Origin: Phaeoceros laevis
Taxonomy: Eukaryota; Anthocerotophyta; Anthocerotopsida; Notothyladales
Direction: 5' to 3'
Assembly (NCBI GenBank): GCA_049999765.1
Contig: JBNGIQ010009279.1
Coordinates: forward strand, 52,408-109,796
Length of the DNA: 57,389 bases
Below are positions 1 through 11,667 of the stretch, piece by piece. The first letter of the stretch is position 1, and each line of letters begins with the position of its first letter. The notes under the pieces are model-generated. The model worked only from the letters and a program-made list of their open reading frames with translations, searched no databases and was not told where the DNA came from. Made by a program: the position numbers and the translations under genes.

Positions 1-1703
1 GAACAACGGCAGGAGGGGGCAGACTCTTGACAGCTGGCGGTGGAGCAAGAACAACGGCAGGAGGAGGAGCAGGAATAACGGCAGGAGGAGGAGCAGGAAG
101 TGCGGCAGGAGCGGGAGGAGGAGCTGGAGGCGGTGTTCGCGGTCCATTCACGACACTGCAGTCGAGCCTGACCTCCCCCTGCGCCCCAGTCAAGACTCCG
201 AGCTGGCTCAGCTTGATCATGGAGGTGACGAAGTTGTTGAAGAAGAGGCGCTGGTTGGCAGCCAGCTGGTTAACCAGCTTCCTGGTGCGGTTGGACTCAA
301 AGAGCAGCTGGTCTGATGCCAGCACCCCGAACCTCTGCTGCAGGTCGGAGTAGTAGCGGTTGTCGAACTGTTCGGGCGAGGACAAGTCCAGCAACGACCC
401 CGCCCCCCGCCTCACCCGGTTGAAATTGACCTGCGGGCACCGTTTCCTCAGATTCTTGTCCAGGGACTTGTTCATGGTGGGGTCGGCGATGGCGCTGCCG
501 TTCCTGCTGTAGAGCCGGCTTTCGAAGGAGCTGCAGTGTGAAAATCCCAGGGTATGCGCACCTACAACAACCAGGGAAGTTCCCAGGTCAGTATCCATGA
601 TCCATGACCAAATGTATGCAATCGTGAAGTTTCAGGCGGTCTGGAAATTTCAAGGTTTCCGATCAAAGATTCAGAAGCCTGCAGGCACCAGATTCATGAA
701 TGAATGCAAGTCAGTACCTGACAGCACCACCATGTCCGTCTCCGTGAGGTTCCAGATTGTGAACTTGGCTGTGATGCCACTCAAGGTGTCGAAGGGGCTG
801 GGCAGGGCGCTCGTCTGACTGGCTAGCGACTTGGTGCCATCTCTTCTGCCCAGTGTCACTTCCCAGAACGGCCCTCCTGTCTGGAGAAAGAAGCATTCAT
901 GAGGCCCACATCTAAGAGTCTGCAACATATATGCAACTCAGAGCTGCAAAGTTCGGGTCCCAAGAAGCTTACCAGAAACACGGCGTTTCTTGTGAGCAGG
1001 AGAGTAATGTCGGTGCAGGAGACGAGTGCATCGGGGCACGCATCCAAAATCCTGGACTTGGCGTCGTCGATGATGTCGAAGCCTCTGAGGGAGCCGTTGG
1101 CCCCGGCGTCTTTCTCTGTACGCGGCTTCCCTGGAATGTGGTCCAGTAAAACGGAGCCATCGCATCCCTGCCAATTGGGGTGCCAAGCAACACATCTATC
1201 ATGAACACTTGCAAAGGGACAGGGTCTCTCTTCCTAAAGCTCCTACAGCTCTTGCTCAGTTGTTCTACGCAAGCAAAGGACCTCATGTTCTTAACATGAG
1301 TTTGAATCACTTCATTTCCACCCCCGCTGCTATGTGAAGATGAGCATGAAATGCTGTGCAAGAACCTCGAGTGCCATGGCACCTTAGCTTGGAACGAACC
1401 AGGAGCTGGCAAGCTGGAACATGAGAAGCACGTGGCAATCAGACACAGCTAGCTATAGCTTACCGAGACGATGCAGTCATGGAACCAAAGGCGGATCATG
1501 CCGGCCGCATTCCCCACATCGTCATCGAGCCAATCCTGCATCGTCTCCATGCAAATGTCCTCCAAGGTCGGGCAGGTGCCGGAGTAGAAGTTGGGTTTCA
1601 AGTCGGCTGCTCCAGCATTCACTTGCCCAAAGCACAGCGATGCAGCAGCAAGCGCGACCAAGACTGCGCAAACCCACCAGCAAGAATCGCGAGCTCCAGC
1701 CAT
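1..1703 (-). CDS. Class III secretory peroxidase with proline-rich C-terminal tail (3' end outside window)
   Basis: This is a haem peroxidase of the secretory plant class III family, which oxidises phenolics with H2O2 in the cell wall or vacuole. Exons on the minus strand are 1464-1703, 973-1167, 718-880 and <1-561, all with GT-AG junctions and matching phases. The start at 1703 begins a signal peptide (MAGARDSCWWVCAVLVALAA). The distal haem site reads RLWFHDCIV, followed by GCDGSVLL, then LRGFDIIDDAK, VSCTDITLL and GGPFWEVTLGRRD. The proximal haem histidine lies in GAHTLGFSHC at the start of exon 4. After the usual C-terminal VRLDCSVVNG the protein does not stop but runs into a proline/alanine/valine tail of PAPPPAV-type repeats that reaches the window edge. 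Normal class III enzymes end near that point, so the tail is a real extension of unknown length. Family assignment is certain; substrate is unknown. Confidence 0.95.
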
Positions 1704-4027
1704 CGCCCTCGACCACAAAGATTCCTCAACACGTCTCTCGATATCAATCTCCTCCGGGGACAAGAATGAGATTTTGGAGCACCAAACTATGCTTCCTTGA
1801 AACGGTCTATGCTCAGGAACTCCATGCCAAGGAGCTCATCTCAGAGGACTGATACATCTTGTATCGATCACAAGACGTCCGAGAGCTCTACTGCTCCTGG
1901 AATGTTCACAAGCCGGATGCTGGGCCTCGAGTCATCAAGATTGTCACTAGCTGATTTCTCTGTCTGCCTAGCAGCTGGAAGGAAAGAAAGCAGCTGAGCC
2001 GGAGGCCACTGTTGGGCCCTCCAGCTCGCAGCAGTACTTGCTGCGGGCGTCAAGTGATCAGAGAAAGAGTCTCTACAGATAAGGAGATATTGTTTACATA
2101 GACAAGCCTAAAAGCTGCTGCTAGCACTTGAGAGACCACTCCAGTAGACCGCCCTGTGCCGGTTCAGCAGCACGAAGGGAGTGATTCCTTTCTAGTACAG
2201 TCTGCTGCTTTCTAGAGCACCTCTCTCATCCGCCTAGGAATGAGAAGCTTTTGCCCTCGCCAGGTCGCCTCGCTCTCACTCAGCGGCTTGTAAACACACA
2301 AGACTTGTGGGTAAGCAAGACAGCCAGGCCAGCTCCTCCTTTTATGGGGAGCCCTCGTACCAGCAGCTTATAATGGTTATGCTACGCACATGTGCGGAGT
2401 AAAGTGTCCACCTGATCAAATCCTCTTGCACGCCATGGGCTTCCGTGACCTCGCTTGCTTGAGCACTAGTGTGCGGTGTTAGAAAACGCCCGTACAGCTA
2501 CCGAGAGTATCATATCTCAACTTGGAGTGGCTGAGGGTGAGCAATCGTAACCACTTGCTACAGGTTGTTCTTGGAATGCGTGGTAGATGAAAGCTTTGTG
2601 ACAAATTGTAAAGTTGCTTTTGTTCCTTTGTGTTAAAGGCTGTTCAGGATTTGTAACTTCTGCTGCTGGTCAAAGAATCACTAGTTCACATGTGTGGCAC
2701 ATTCATCAACCATGCTATGAATTTCTTGACGTTTCAAAGTTCTGTTCGACGTTTGACTGCAAATTCTGAGGTATTCTCGAGAGAGACAGCACAAAAGCTG
2801 GTGATCCAGTTTGACAGTGGTTTCATGATCATCGGCAGACAAGTGACAAGTATGAGGAGCAGAGTTCGAACCTGGAAAAATGCACATTATTTTGATGAAA
2901 GCCATGCAGGCATGAAATGTGTGGGTTATGTATGGTATGAGATCCAACTTGGCACGAACAGTTGGCAGTGGAAAGATTGCACACCAGCCGGAGCAGGTTC
3001 CACAACCACTTGCTTCCCTGGCAAAATGCCAGGGCTACAGGAGTCGTCACCTAAAAGACGTACCATAAACGAAGGAGGAAGCTTGCCCATCCAAACCACG
3101 TGGTAGGCTACTCTGCGTCAGTTTCTCATCGTGCGAGCTACACAACGTAGACTACTCTTTTTTTTGTGAAAAATAGCACCGCTTTATCTACACAACGTAC
3201 CCGGCAGCAGGGCCATTCGGACCGGTAGCTCTCCCGCCCTTTCTGCTGGAGCACCTTCAGCCGGTAGGTGTTTTCTGTCGTCGGAGAGACAGCCACTGGA
3301 TGCGGCGTGACACCCGCGGGGAGAGAGGACGGGAGGGCAGCAAGCATAAGCCGGTCGGCCGGCGACCATGGTTCGATCTAGATCTGCTTGCAATTGCTGT
3401 TGGAATCTGCAGCATCCTGGAAGCCAGCGCAATTCTTCACTTTCTTTCACCGAACGCCGTGATACATCGCTTTGTGTGCACTATTTTCCAAGTGGCTGGC
3501 ATCAGCATTTGTTGCCGGCCACGAGACTCCTGTCTAAAAGCCTGTATGCATGTTTGTTGACCATGGATAGTTGACCATGGTTGATGCTACCAGGTGACAT
3601 GCCAGCAGCTGCGCCCTGTCATGATCAGGCAGGAAACACAATGTGTCACGGTGGAACAGTCCCTGCAGCTGGTAAGATTCCCCGTTACCTAGCTCTGTTT
3701 TCCTGTTTCGAGACCAGTACTGCTTCAGATTGATGTCCCGTCTGTTGTTAACCACTGACTCTATTTGTTTGGTAGACATGTCAGCTTTCATGTGTTCTTG
3801 GATCCATGTGATCTTAGACAGCAGTAAGCTAGTCAGCTGTTGTGTCGGATTAGTAGCTTCCATGTGTTCTTTTTGACAAGACCTTGCCATGTTCTGGATG
3901 AAAGAGCTGGCGTACATGTTTGAGAAGTTCGGGCCAACAATCTATGCTAGTTGAAGCAGCCTTTTGGACAGTCACTCCACAATGAACATCATGTCTGAAA
4001 TCTTGAACAACTGTTGTGTGCATGCAG
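1704..4027. other. Intergenic region between peroxidase and ASY1; no gene recognised
   Basis: The stretch holds the promoter side of the peroxidase and the unlocated first exon(s) of ASY1. Open frames at 2690-3106 (+) and 3534-3917 (-) show no recognisable domain and I do not support them as genes. A short direct repeat (tgaccatggatagttgaccatgg) lies near 3558. The first identified ASY1 exon begins at 4028 in mid-protein, so about 20 N-terminal residues must be encoded upstream, but I could not locate them. Confidence 0.5.
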
Positions 4028-7000
4028 ACCAGAAACCTCATGCGGATCGCTCTTTTCAACATTGCCTACATTAGGGGCCTGTTTCCTGAAAAGTACTTTG
4101 TTGATAAATTTGTACCAGCGCTGGGTGAGGATCCTACATGCAGTGTTGCTCATCTGAAACCGATGGATATGGCGTATCTTGCACGCAGAATTCTTCAAAT
4201 CTTGCTATTATCCTGTAATTCTTGCTGTCCTGGTATGTCCTGTCAGAAATGTACATCAAGAAGCTCCTGCCATTGGACAATGAATCACGAAGACTCATTG
4301 ATTGGATGGAAAAGGGTGAAGAATAATGTCGTAGTCACAACCACTTCACTTTCTGTTGCAGTTGCTGATAGATCTGCAGTAACCCTGTCTCATCAACAAG
4401 CATGCCCTCTTGTTCTTGCTGTTGCTACGACGCGGTCGGGACCAGGTGTTTACGATGCACTGTACAAAAGGTACTTGAAGACGCTCGTGTTCAGTATTTG
4501 CAACGCCGAGGGGAACTTGCTGATTGAAGAATACTCATGTGAGCTAGAATTCACCTCTCCCCGTACAGAAGATGTTACCACTGCCCCGTCCCAATACTGA
4601 TTCGGCGCTATATCCTATTCAGTCTCCTTCAGCTACTCTCTCGACTCATCAAAAGACGTTGCAATGAATATTACAAGGAACAGTGATGGCCACCGGGGGA
4701 AGGCCTTCACAACCAGCACTCCTGAGGATGTCAACCCTACACAGATGAAGTATGATCAATGTTGATTGTAGTCTCTGGGAGTGCAGCTACTCTATGTAGG
4801 CTCTGGAAGATGGCAAGGCACGTGAAGCAACTGCTGAAAGCTTGCAACTAACTAATCTGTAGCCCTTCCTTCCACATCTTAGAAACTCTGCATGCAAGAT
4901 GGTCCGCACGCTAGTGGCGCTCATGCGAACATTAGATCACATTCCAGAAGAGGTGACTTCCGGCTTTCATGGCTCGGCTGCACCCCTGTTTTCCTCCCAT
5001 TTATGCTTGCAAAACATAGACGCTTTATCCTGACTGCCATGCCGCGCTTATGCCAGCGGACAATCCTTATGAAGCTATTTTACTATGACGACGTCACAGT
5101 GAGTTCCAAGATTTGATGATGTGCATCGAGGTGTCTTTGTGTCCAGCATCCCTTTTGGAAAGTTGATATCAAGTGCCCGTTATGTGTGCAGTGTCAAAAT
5201 TGGCTTGAACTCACCATGTTATCTGTCAATTACAGCCACCGGACTATGAACCTCCATTCTTTCGTGCTTGTTCGAATGAAGAAAGACTTTACTGGTCCCG
5301 AGCCCCATTGAAGCTTAAAGTTGGAGATGTGGATAGCAAGTACTTCGCAATGTCTCTTAAGGTAGTCTATATTACAGGGCTCTGTCCCTTTGTTGGTTCC
5401 CTACTGACCGTTTTGATAAGCTTGCCTCTCATGTGCCCTTTAACTGTTCTGTTGATGTTGGCAGGTCAAGAGCATTCTTGATCCTTGCGAAGGCGATAAT
5501 GAGCTGATGAAAGATGATGATGGTCCATTACTTGGCTGTCAAGGCAGTGAGAGCTCTGCATCTGAAAAAGACCAACATTCAGATGCCAACACAGTACCTG
5601 TTGCTACCAATGCTCCAAACATCGAGGTGATCGTCCCTGGACGACTGCTGACTGCAATTTAAGAACGATTAAGTCTTTTCTGTAGTCTTCAGAGTCACAC
5701 AGTACTCGCGAGTCTGCAAAGTGACAACCAGGAGGTGCTGCACTTTCCACATACCTTTGTACTTAGAGATCAGTATTAGTGCAAGATTACGCATACGCTG
5801 CAGCGTCCAGGACACTAGTAATTGACTGTTGCTTCCCACTTTCCAACACGTCGCTTTCAAAATTGTCATGCAGGACGGGAATCAGGCCTGTACAATGGAC
5901 GAAGGTTGGTATAACGAGTGCAGATTTGTCTATTGTTCCTTCAAATATTAAGTTCAACATGATGCCTTATTGCATGAAATTGTGTCACTTTTTATAAATG
6001 TCTTGTGCAGATACAAATGATCCACTTATGGGGCAGTCTAAAGCACCACTGTCGATAATTTCAATTCTACAAGATGATGGTTGCTAACCTGCAATTGTGA
6101 TGACCAAGTCTCGAATTATGTGCTGTCTCGCTTGTAGCTTAACGTACTTGAGGCTGCTCAGTTCAGAAGTTTTGGCATGACCAGGAAGCTTGGAGGTGGT
6201 AAAGAACTGGGTGCTCTCTAGGGATATGAACGAATTTGATACGTTTGATGTATTCCAGAATTTTCCAGACATTCTCGCTGTAAGTTACTTTTTTAGAACA
6301 CAAGATACCTCTCTTTTGATTCATCGGGCTTAGAAAACAAAGGCTACAGGATTTAATTTTCTCAGGAACAGGTACCTGACTTCTGTTTATGAATTCCTTT
6401 CCTGAAGCTTAGTGTAGCTTCTCTTGTCCTGCAGATACAGATCGAAGGTGCAGTCTCATTGCTTTTTGGCCCTTGCGTTGCGACAAAATCTATGCACTCT
6501 TTATAAACATCCCCCATCACCTGCCTTCTGTGTTTGGATGCTGTGCTAACCTTCTTTCGGACTATCAGAGATACTTAGTCGTCTTGTCCAGCAGCACATT
6601 ATCAGCCTTACCGGGAAGGATCACTACATGGTTGCTGCAGAGGTATTTGAAAGAGCACATCTGCTGCTTCTAATTCTCTGCAGCTTCATACACTTGCAGC
6701 ATGGAAGGGGCACAAATCAAGCATGAGGGCGATTTGCAAGTTTTTGTCCATCATTAGCATGCAGTTGTAAATTTGTCTGTTCGAGCTATCACAGGGCATG
6801 GGAGGACAAGGAGAAAGGCTCGCGGGGAACCAATCAATCAAGACCCAGTTGAATACATGTGGAAAGGAGCTACCCACTCAATTGGTGACTATAACTGAGG
6901 TTAAGGAAGCGCTGATCCGGGAAGACGAATCAGCCAACCTGTATCTACAGGTGATGAACATTTTCCTTGCTCCACATTTCTTCTCGGAATTCCTGAAGTA

Positions 7001-8043
7001 ACCGTTTGGACCTTGACATACTCTTCTTTCCTGTAGGCTCTCTCTCATGTTCTACCCATGGAGTCTGTAACAACTGCACAGCTCCATTGCAAACTGGGCC
7101 GACCTCCCATCCCCACAATTCGGAAATTGATGGAGCGGATGGCCAATGAAGGCTTGATCGAGAAAGTATCGAGCAACCGGCGGTTGGGTGAGTCTATCAG
7201 GTCGTAACATAGTAGCTTAGCATCTGCACTTGAATGACATTCTGCAGACACTGAAATGGCAGGGAGACGAGTGCTGCACTCAAAAATGAGTGATGCCAAG
7301 TTGCAAGAAGTAAGGCGAACGTTGAAGGCACAAAACGAGGTCTTCACTTTCACACCTTACCGTTTGACAAGACAGAGAACTTAACTACTGCTAAGATCTC
7401 TCAAAAATACCCTCCATTCGAGTCTGTCAAACTTGTCGATGACTCAGGTTTTGCAAGCGCTCGAAGATTGTAGCATAGCTCGAGTTGGGAGAAACGAGGT
7501 TTTCACCGAAGGTCAGCTTATGATTAATATCTATCCCATGCAAAATCCATTTTCGGATGTTCTTTCACAAAGCTTTGCAGGAGCAAAAGCTGAACTGAAG
7601 GGTGACAACGAGCCACCACGACAAGCGATCAACCCTCTTGCCACGCCCAATCAAGCTGTCAAAGCAATATCTGGGTCAAAAAGACCATCCTCCCCAGATA
7701 AGGTAAGGGTACATCCTAGATTCCACGTCATCACCAGCACGAAAGGTCGCTGACAAGTTTCCTTGGATCCCACAGCATAGCATATCTCAACAAAGTGCCC
7801 CTGGAAGTCCTATTACCAAATCGGTAATCCCATATCGAGAAAATGACATAGTTCGGAATAGCCAGAATCCGTCTCTCATGAGTGAGGATGGTTTCCGAAA
7901 AGCAAGCAAGGTGAGTTTCGTTGTTTTCGGTTGCTAGAAGATGGTTCATGTTCCTTCAACCACTTACTCTTTCCTGGCTGTTTAAACACCAGGTGAAGGA
8001 CCCCATTTTTCAAAAAGCTAAACGATTTCGATCCGAGCCTTAA
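4028..8043 (+). CDS. ASY1: Meiotic chromosome-axis HORMA-domain protein ASY1 (Hop1 family); first exon not located
   Basis: ASY1 is the plant Hop1 homologue that loads on meiotic chromosome axes and promotes pairing and crossover control. Supported exons include 4028-4124, 4247-4315, 4446-4538, 4623-4749, 4883-4952, 5057-5098, 5236-5361 and 5465-5626; more follow to the last exon, 7993-8043. The HORMA domain is clear: [20 protein letters not shown], then [58 protein letters not shown] and [14 protein letters not shown] central winged-helix/SWIRM-like part is seen as [16 protein letters not shown] and SSNRRLG. The last exon reads [16 protein letters not shown] then stop, matching the C-terminal closure-motif region of plant ASY1. 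Exons between about 5870 and 6900 are less certain. It is convergent with THG1. Identity is secure; the 5' end is incomplete. Confidence 0.93.
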
Positions 8044-8609
8044 TGCAAGCAAGCTTAAAACGTAGATTTTGATGGATTTTGAAGGGCACAGATCACTCCA
8101 GAGTTCAGATGAGTGCATCTTGATGCACTCATCTACTGATCTCCAGGAAGCTGGAGGTACTTTTAAATGGGACAGAGGAGGTTTTAATTTCTGTGTTGTA
8201 TGACATTAGCACATGCACCGTTTAAAATGCGAATCGGGAGAATGTGAATGACACGTTACCAGACGCACTAAACTCAGAACCACTGTTTACTTTGAAAACG
8301 CTTGAAGAAGCTTGCTCTGAGCCGTCCCTCGAAAGGCATCGTAGCCCTCCTACATTGCTCTATGTGAAGAAAGAGCGGTACCAGCTTCTACTCGCTGCCC
8401 AGGATGTGGGGGTTCTCCGTCCAGAATCGGTCTTGTATAATGTCATCGTGCTCAACAACTAGCCTTGTCGCAGCAGAGGCTGAAGTCGCTGTTTCACCAT
8501 TCGCCCTTGACTTGTCCAGTGTCCGAGACATGAAAGTTCAGAAGGGTTTGAGATGAAATGCAGCCAGAGACTGAACACGAATACTTGATAGTGCTCATCT
8601 ACATCGAGT
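8044..8609. other. Convergent intergenic spacer between ASY1 and THG1
   Basis: This is 566 bp between the stop codons of two converging genes and must hold both 3' untranslated regions. A 72-codon open frame at 8244-8462 (+) resembles nothing I know. I see no RNA gene or repeat here. Confidence 0.5.
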
Positions 8610-9831
8610 TCAAAATGTTCCTAGGCAGCAATGGCATACACTCTTCCTGTATACAATGGATCCTTTGCGGAAGATCTGGGGAAGGTTGTTGTAATTGATG
8701 TTGAACTGAGAGAAGAGGAGCTCATTTTTGTACTTAGCTTCTGTACCCTGCACAGAAAAGGCACGTTGTTACGATTTCACTGCCTGGAAAACTATACCCA
8801 AAAGTCGAGAAAATCAAGAAACAACTGCTTCAATTACCCTGATCATCTCTTGTGCCTCGTTCTTGCTCTTCCCTGACAGGACCAACCGCCAGTAGCAGGT
8901 GTTGTACTGGTTGTTGATGTGACCTGAGCTAACAACCTGAAAGTGAGCCAACTTCCACAGCGATGAGTCATCATCACAAGCCACAACTGCATGGAGCCTT
9001 GACAATGAACAGAGAGAGAACTTCCAGGTGCTTCAATACAGCAAGAAAGAGACACAACAGAGGAAGACAAGAAACTTGACTCACAGTCGACCTGGCGCCA
9101 GGATAGGTAGTCCCCGGAAAATAGCATCCGAGGGGTAGCAAACAGCCCTTCCATCAAAAGATGGCGGATATTGCAGCTTTCTTTCCGGCAGAAACTGGGG
9201 CCATTTCATCACATATGCCGCAGTAAAGAGTGAAACAACCCGAGAGACCAGCTTGCTGCGACAGAGACATCATGAGGCTCAGTGACAATGGATAAGCGTC
9301 GGATGCACGAACGCCGCATGAGAAGCAGCACACCTACAGCCTACCTCTTAAGCCGGTTGTACAGTCGGCTGGTTTTCTGCAGAACAAAGCTGCAACATGC
9401 GCATCAGGCACGTACACAGAAGGTGGAAGCTGCATATGAACCCTCGACACCAAAAAACTGAGCAGAGAGATGAACAAAGTCGTTAACACACCTGTACTCG
9501 TCGCTTTCACCGAAAGCGAAGACAAACTCTGGCATGTCTTTGAGCACAGCCTTGACGGACTCGTTCATGAGCTGTAACGCCGGCTCGTCGTTTGGCTTCT
9601 GAAATCCATGAACCTCACTGAACCTACAAGAAGAACATGCACCAGAAGCGACAACAACAATCACACAACAGCCTTGGCAGAGCTGTGTGCCCGTGCACTG
9701 CGAACAGACCACTTAAGTATCTCCCACCTTGTGAAGGCATGACCATCGATACGGACCACAACCCAGGTGTGAGGCAGCAGCGAGTCGGCATCTTCAAATT
9801 CCTTGACATATGCGTACTTGCTGTTTGCCAT
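8610..9831 (-). CDS. THG1: tRNA-His guanylyltransferase (single domain), one apparent 1-base frameshift
   Basis: Thg1 adds the essential G-1 to the 5' end of tRNA-His. Minus-strand exons are 9728-9831, 9492-9623, 9345-9389, 9085-9255, 8838-8923 and 8610-8747. The protein starts MANSKYAYVKEFED. The three metal-binding carboxylates of the family are present at the usual positions: D29 in VVVRIDGHAF, and D76 and E77 in FAFGESDEYSFV. Later blocks are SFDGRAVCYPSDAIF, DYLSWRQVDCHINNQYNTCY and NELLFSQFNINYNNLPQIF. Within exon 4 the frame breaks between PSDAIF and DYLSWRQ; deleting one C from the run at 9112-9115 restores both the frame and the expected IFRDYLSW. With that base removed the exons total 225 codons. 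Such an indel in a conserved, usually essential gene is more likely an assembly error than decay, but a young pseudogene is possible. Only one catalytic domain is present. Confidence 0.9.
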
Positions 9832-10941
9832 CCTGCTGAACTGTTGTGTGTTGGGTCGCCAGGACCAGTCTCCTCTCACAGCCTGGTACCTTGGTCCCAG
9901 AGCCTTGCAGTATGAGGCTCTGATACCACACTGTGACAGACCTGGGTTAAAACGATTTACCCCTAGATCTTTCCTTCAGATGATTAGCCCAATTGCACAC
10001 AACACACAGCATTAGGACCCCAAGTCCCGCCCAGAGCTGCTACAACGCAGATGACTTGCAGTCTTGGAAAATGCACAATGTACAGAGCTCTTCCTGGAAG
10101 ATTCCATTGTAACCAAGAGCTTGAGTCGGCAGCTGCATGGAGCTCAAGAGATTGAGTTGGCAAATGCCTGGAGCTCTGGAGGCTCTGAAAGTTTCCTTCT
10201 GATCATTCACACTCTGCACATGCTGCCCAGATCGTGCCCTGTTGAAGTAACCGGGAATTCGGGTTGCAGAGACACTGCCAGAACCGATTGATAACTGGAA
10301 GGTCAATTAGCAGGGGAACACGTCTACGGTCTCTGAAACCAGCATCACATCACCGGAAGGAGCACTAGACCAAAGCAAATGCTGAGCAGACCTGCGGTCC
10401 GACGACATTCCAAGTCACAACATATGTACTCGGCAGTCTGTCAAAAACTCTTGGAGCATCCTCGAGCTCCGATACTTTGCAACCATGGCCACCAGGCAGC
10501 TGCTCCAGTTGCATTACACGGCGTGAAGGACTCCCTTACATCTACTGCCACAATAGCTGCTGTGCCTCACTGAAGAGACTGGAGCATTTGCCGATACAGG
10601 TGGACAGCCTTTACAGGCTGTCCATGTGCACGCACAGCTAACTGAACGAGAAGAAACCCACGTACAGGTGCCGCTTCCTCAAGCAGATACTTCGTTCCTT
10701 TGCTCCAACATCCCAAGGACTTATGCCTGGCACTTATGCCTGGCACTTACGCTTGGATGTATTCCATGAAGACTTCAGTCTGATGCCACCCTCACTGCCA
10801 CCCTCACAACTTTTCTTGAACCCTAATCTGAAACAACCCGGGGTTTGTTCCCGGCTCGCTCAATCGAGAAACCTGGTCTTCCCGCTATTTTTGAGAGTTC
10901 GAAATGGGCTTTTCAGGTGCTGCGAGTGCTAGAGAGCAGAG
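9832..10941. other. Intergenic region upstream of THG1; nothing recognised
   Basis: No open frame here shows protein-like conservation to me. A perfect micro-duplication (tgcctggcacttatgcctgg) occurs near 10723-10747. The region probably includes the promoters of THG1 (minus) and of the ORF at 10942 (plus). Confidence 0.45.
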
Positions 10942-11667
10942 GTGTTTTGGGAAGTTTGTTCAGCGGCGGTAGAGGCGGTAACTGGAGTACCGCTAGGAGG
11001 AGTTTCTGCCCGGAGAAGGCAGCTGTGTGCGATGGCCGGATTGGCGTCCACTCCACTTTCACATCGTTGCACGGGTCTAAGCAATTGCAGCAGGACACCT
11101 TCCACAGAGCTTTACGTCCCTCGCAGTCAGCGTGATGCTTCCTGTGGAAGTCCTCAGCAGGTGCAGCGGTCCCTCTTCACGGGATCCAGGGTTCCGGTCG
11201 CTTCTGAGAGCCCTCATGCACCAAAGAGAGATCCTATTGGGGGCAAAGCTTCTTCGGAGCAGTGTAGCAGGGACGGGCACAATTTGAAGCCAACGTTACA
11301 TTGCCTTGAAAGGTCTAACAAGAGGATCAAAAGGAGTTCGAGTAACTTGCTGGCTGCCACAGAGGATGATGCTCTGGGGCTTACAGTGGCAGCTGCTGAC
11401 TGCGTGGTTCTGGCAGGAGTGTTGGAAAGTTGTTTTTCAACTCATGAGCTTTTACCAGGTTCAACAATAGAGGCTGCCATACAGTTGAGACGTGCACGTC
11501 AGCGAAGCGGCCTTGATGAACTTTGCTTCGAGGCAGAGGGTTATGTCAGCGTAGGTGATGAAGACTGCATACAGTTTTTGAGCGATTCAGCTATGCATGA
11601 GGATTTTGTGGATGTAGGTCTCTCTGTCACAATCTGCCATGCCGGAGTGAAGAATCCACCAGAGTAA
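10942..11667 (+). CDS. Hypothetical protein, 241 codons, unrecognised
   Basis: This is the longest open frame in the first 13 kb on the plus strand and reads like protein. It has a basic, Ser/Pro-rich N-terminal half with a possible nuclear-type stretch (RSNKRIKRSSSN), then an acidic, hydrophobic C-terminal half. The most structured part is AAADCVVLAGVLESCF followed by LLPGSTIEAAIQLRRA, which looks helical. An internal Met at 11032 (MAGLASTPLSHRC) is an alternative start. I do not recognise the family and assign no function. There is no intron inside the open frame. It could be a single-exon gene or one long exon of a larger gene. Confidence 0.5.
   Translation: MFWEVCSAAVEAVTGVPLGGVSARRRQLCAMAGLASTPLSHRCTGLSNCSRTPSTELYVPRSQRDASCGSPQQVQRSLFTGSRVPVASESPHAPKRDPIGGKASSEQCSRDGHNLKPTLHCLERSNKRIKRSSSNLLAATEDDALGLTVAAADCVVLAGVLESCFSTHELLPGSTIEAAIQLRRARQRSGLDELCFEAEGYVSVGDEDCIQFLSDSAMHEDFVDVGLSVTICHAGVKNPPE

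Noticed and set aside
27-353. Gly-rich ORF on the plus strand at the window start
   Set aside because: Antisense shadow of the peroxidase proline-rich tail (gga/ggc repeats opposite ccx codons).
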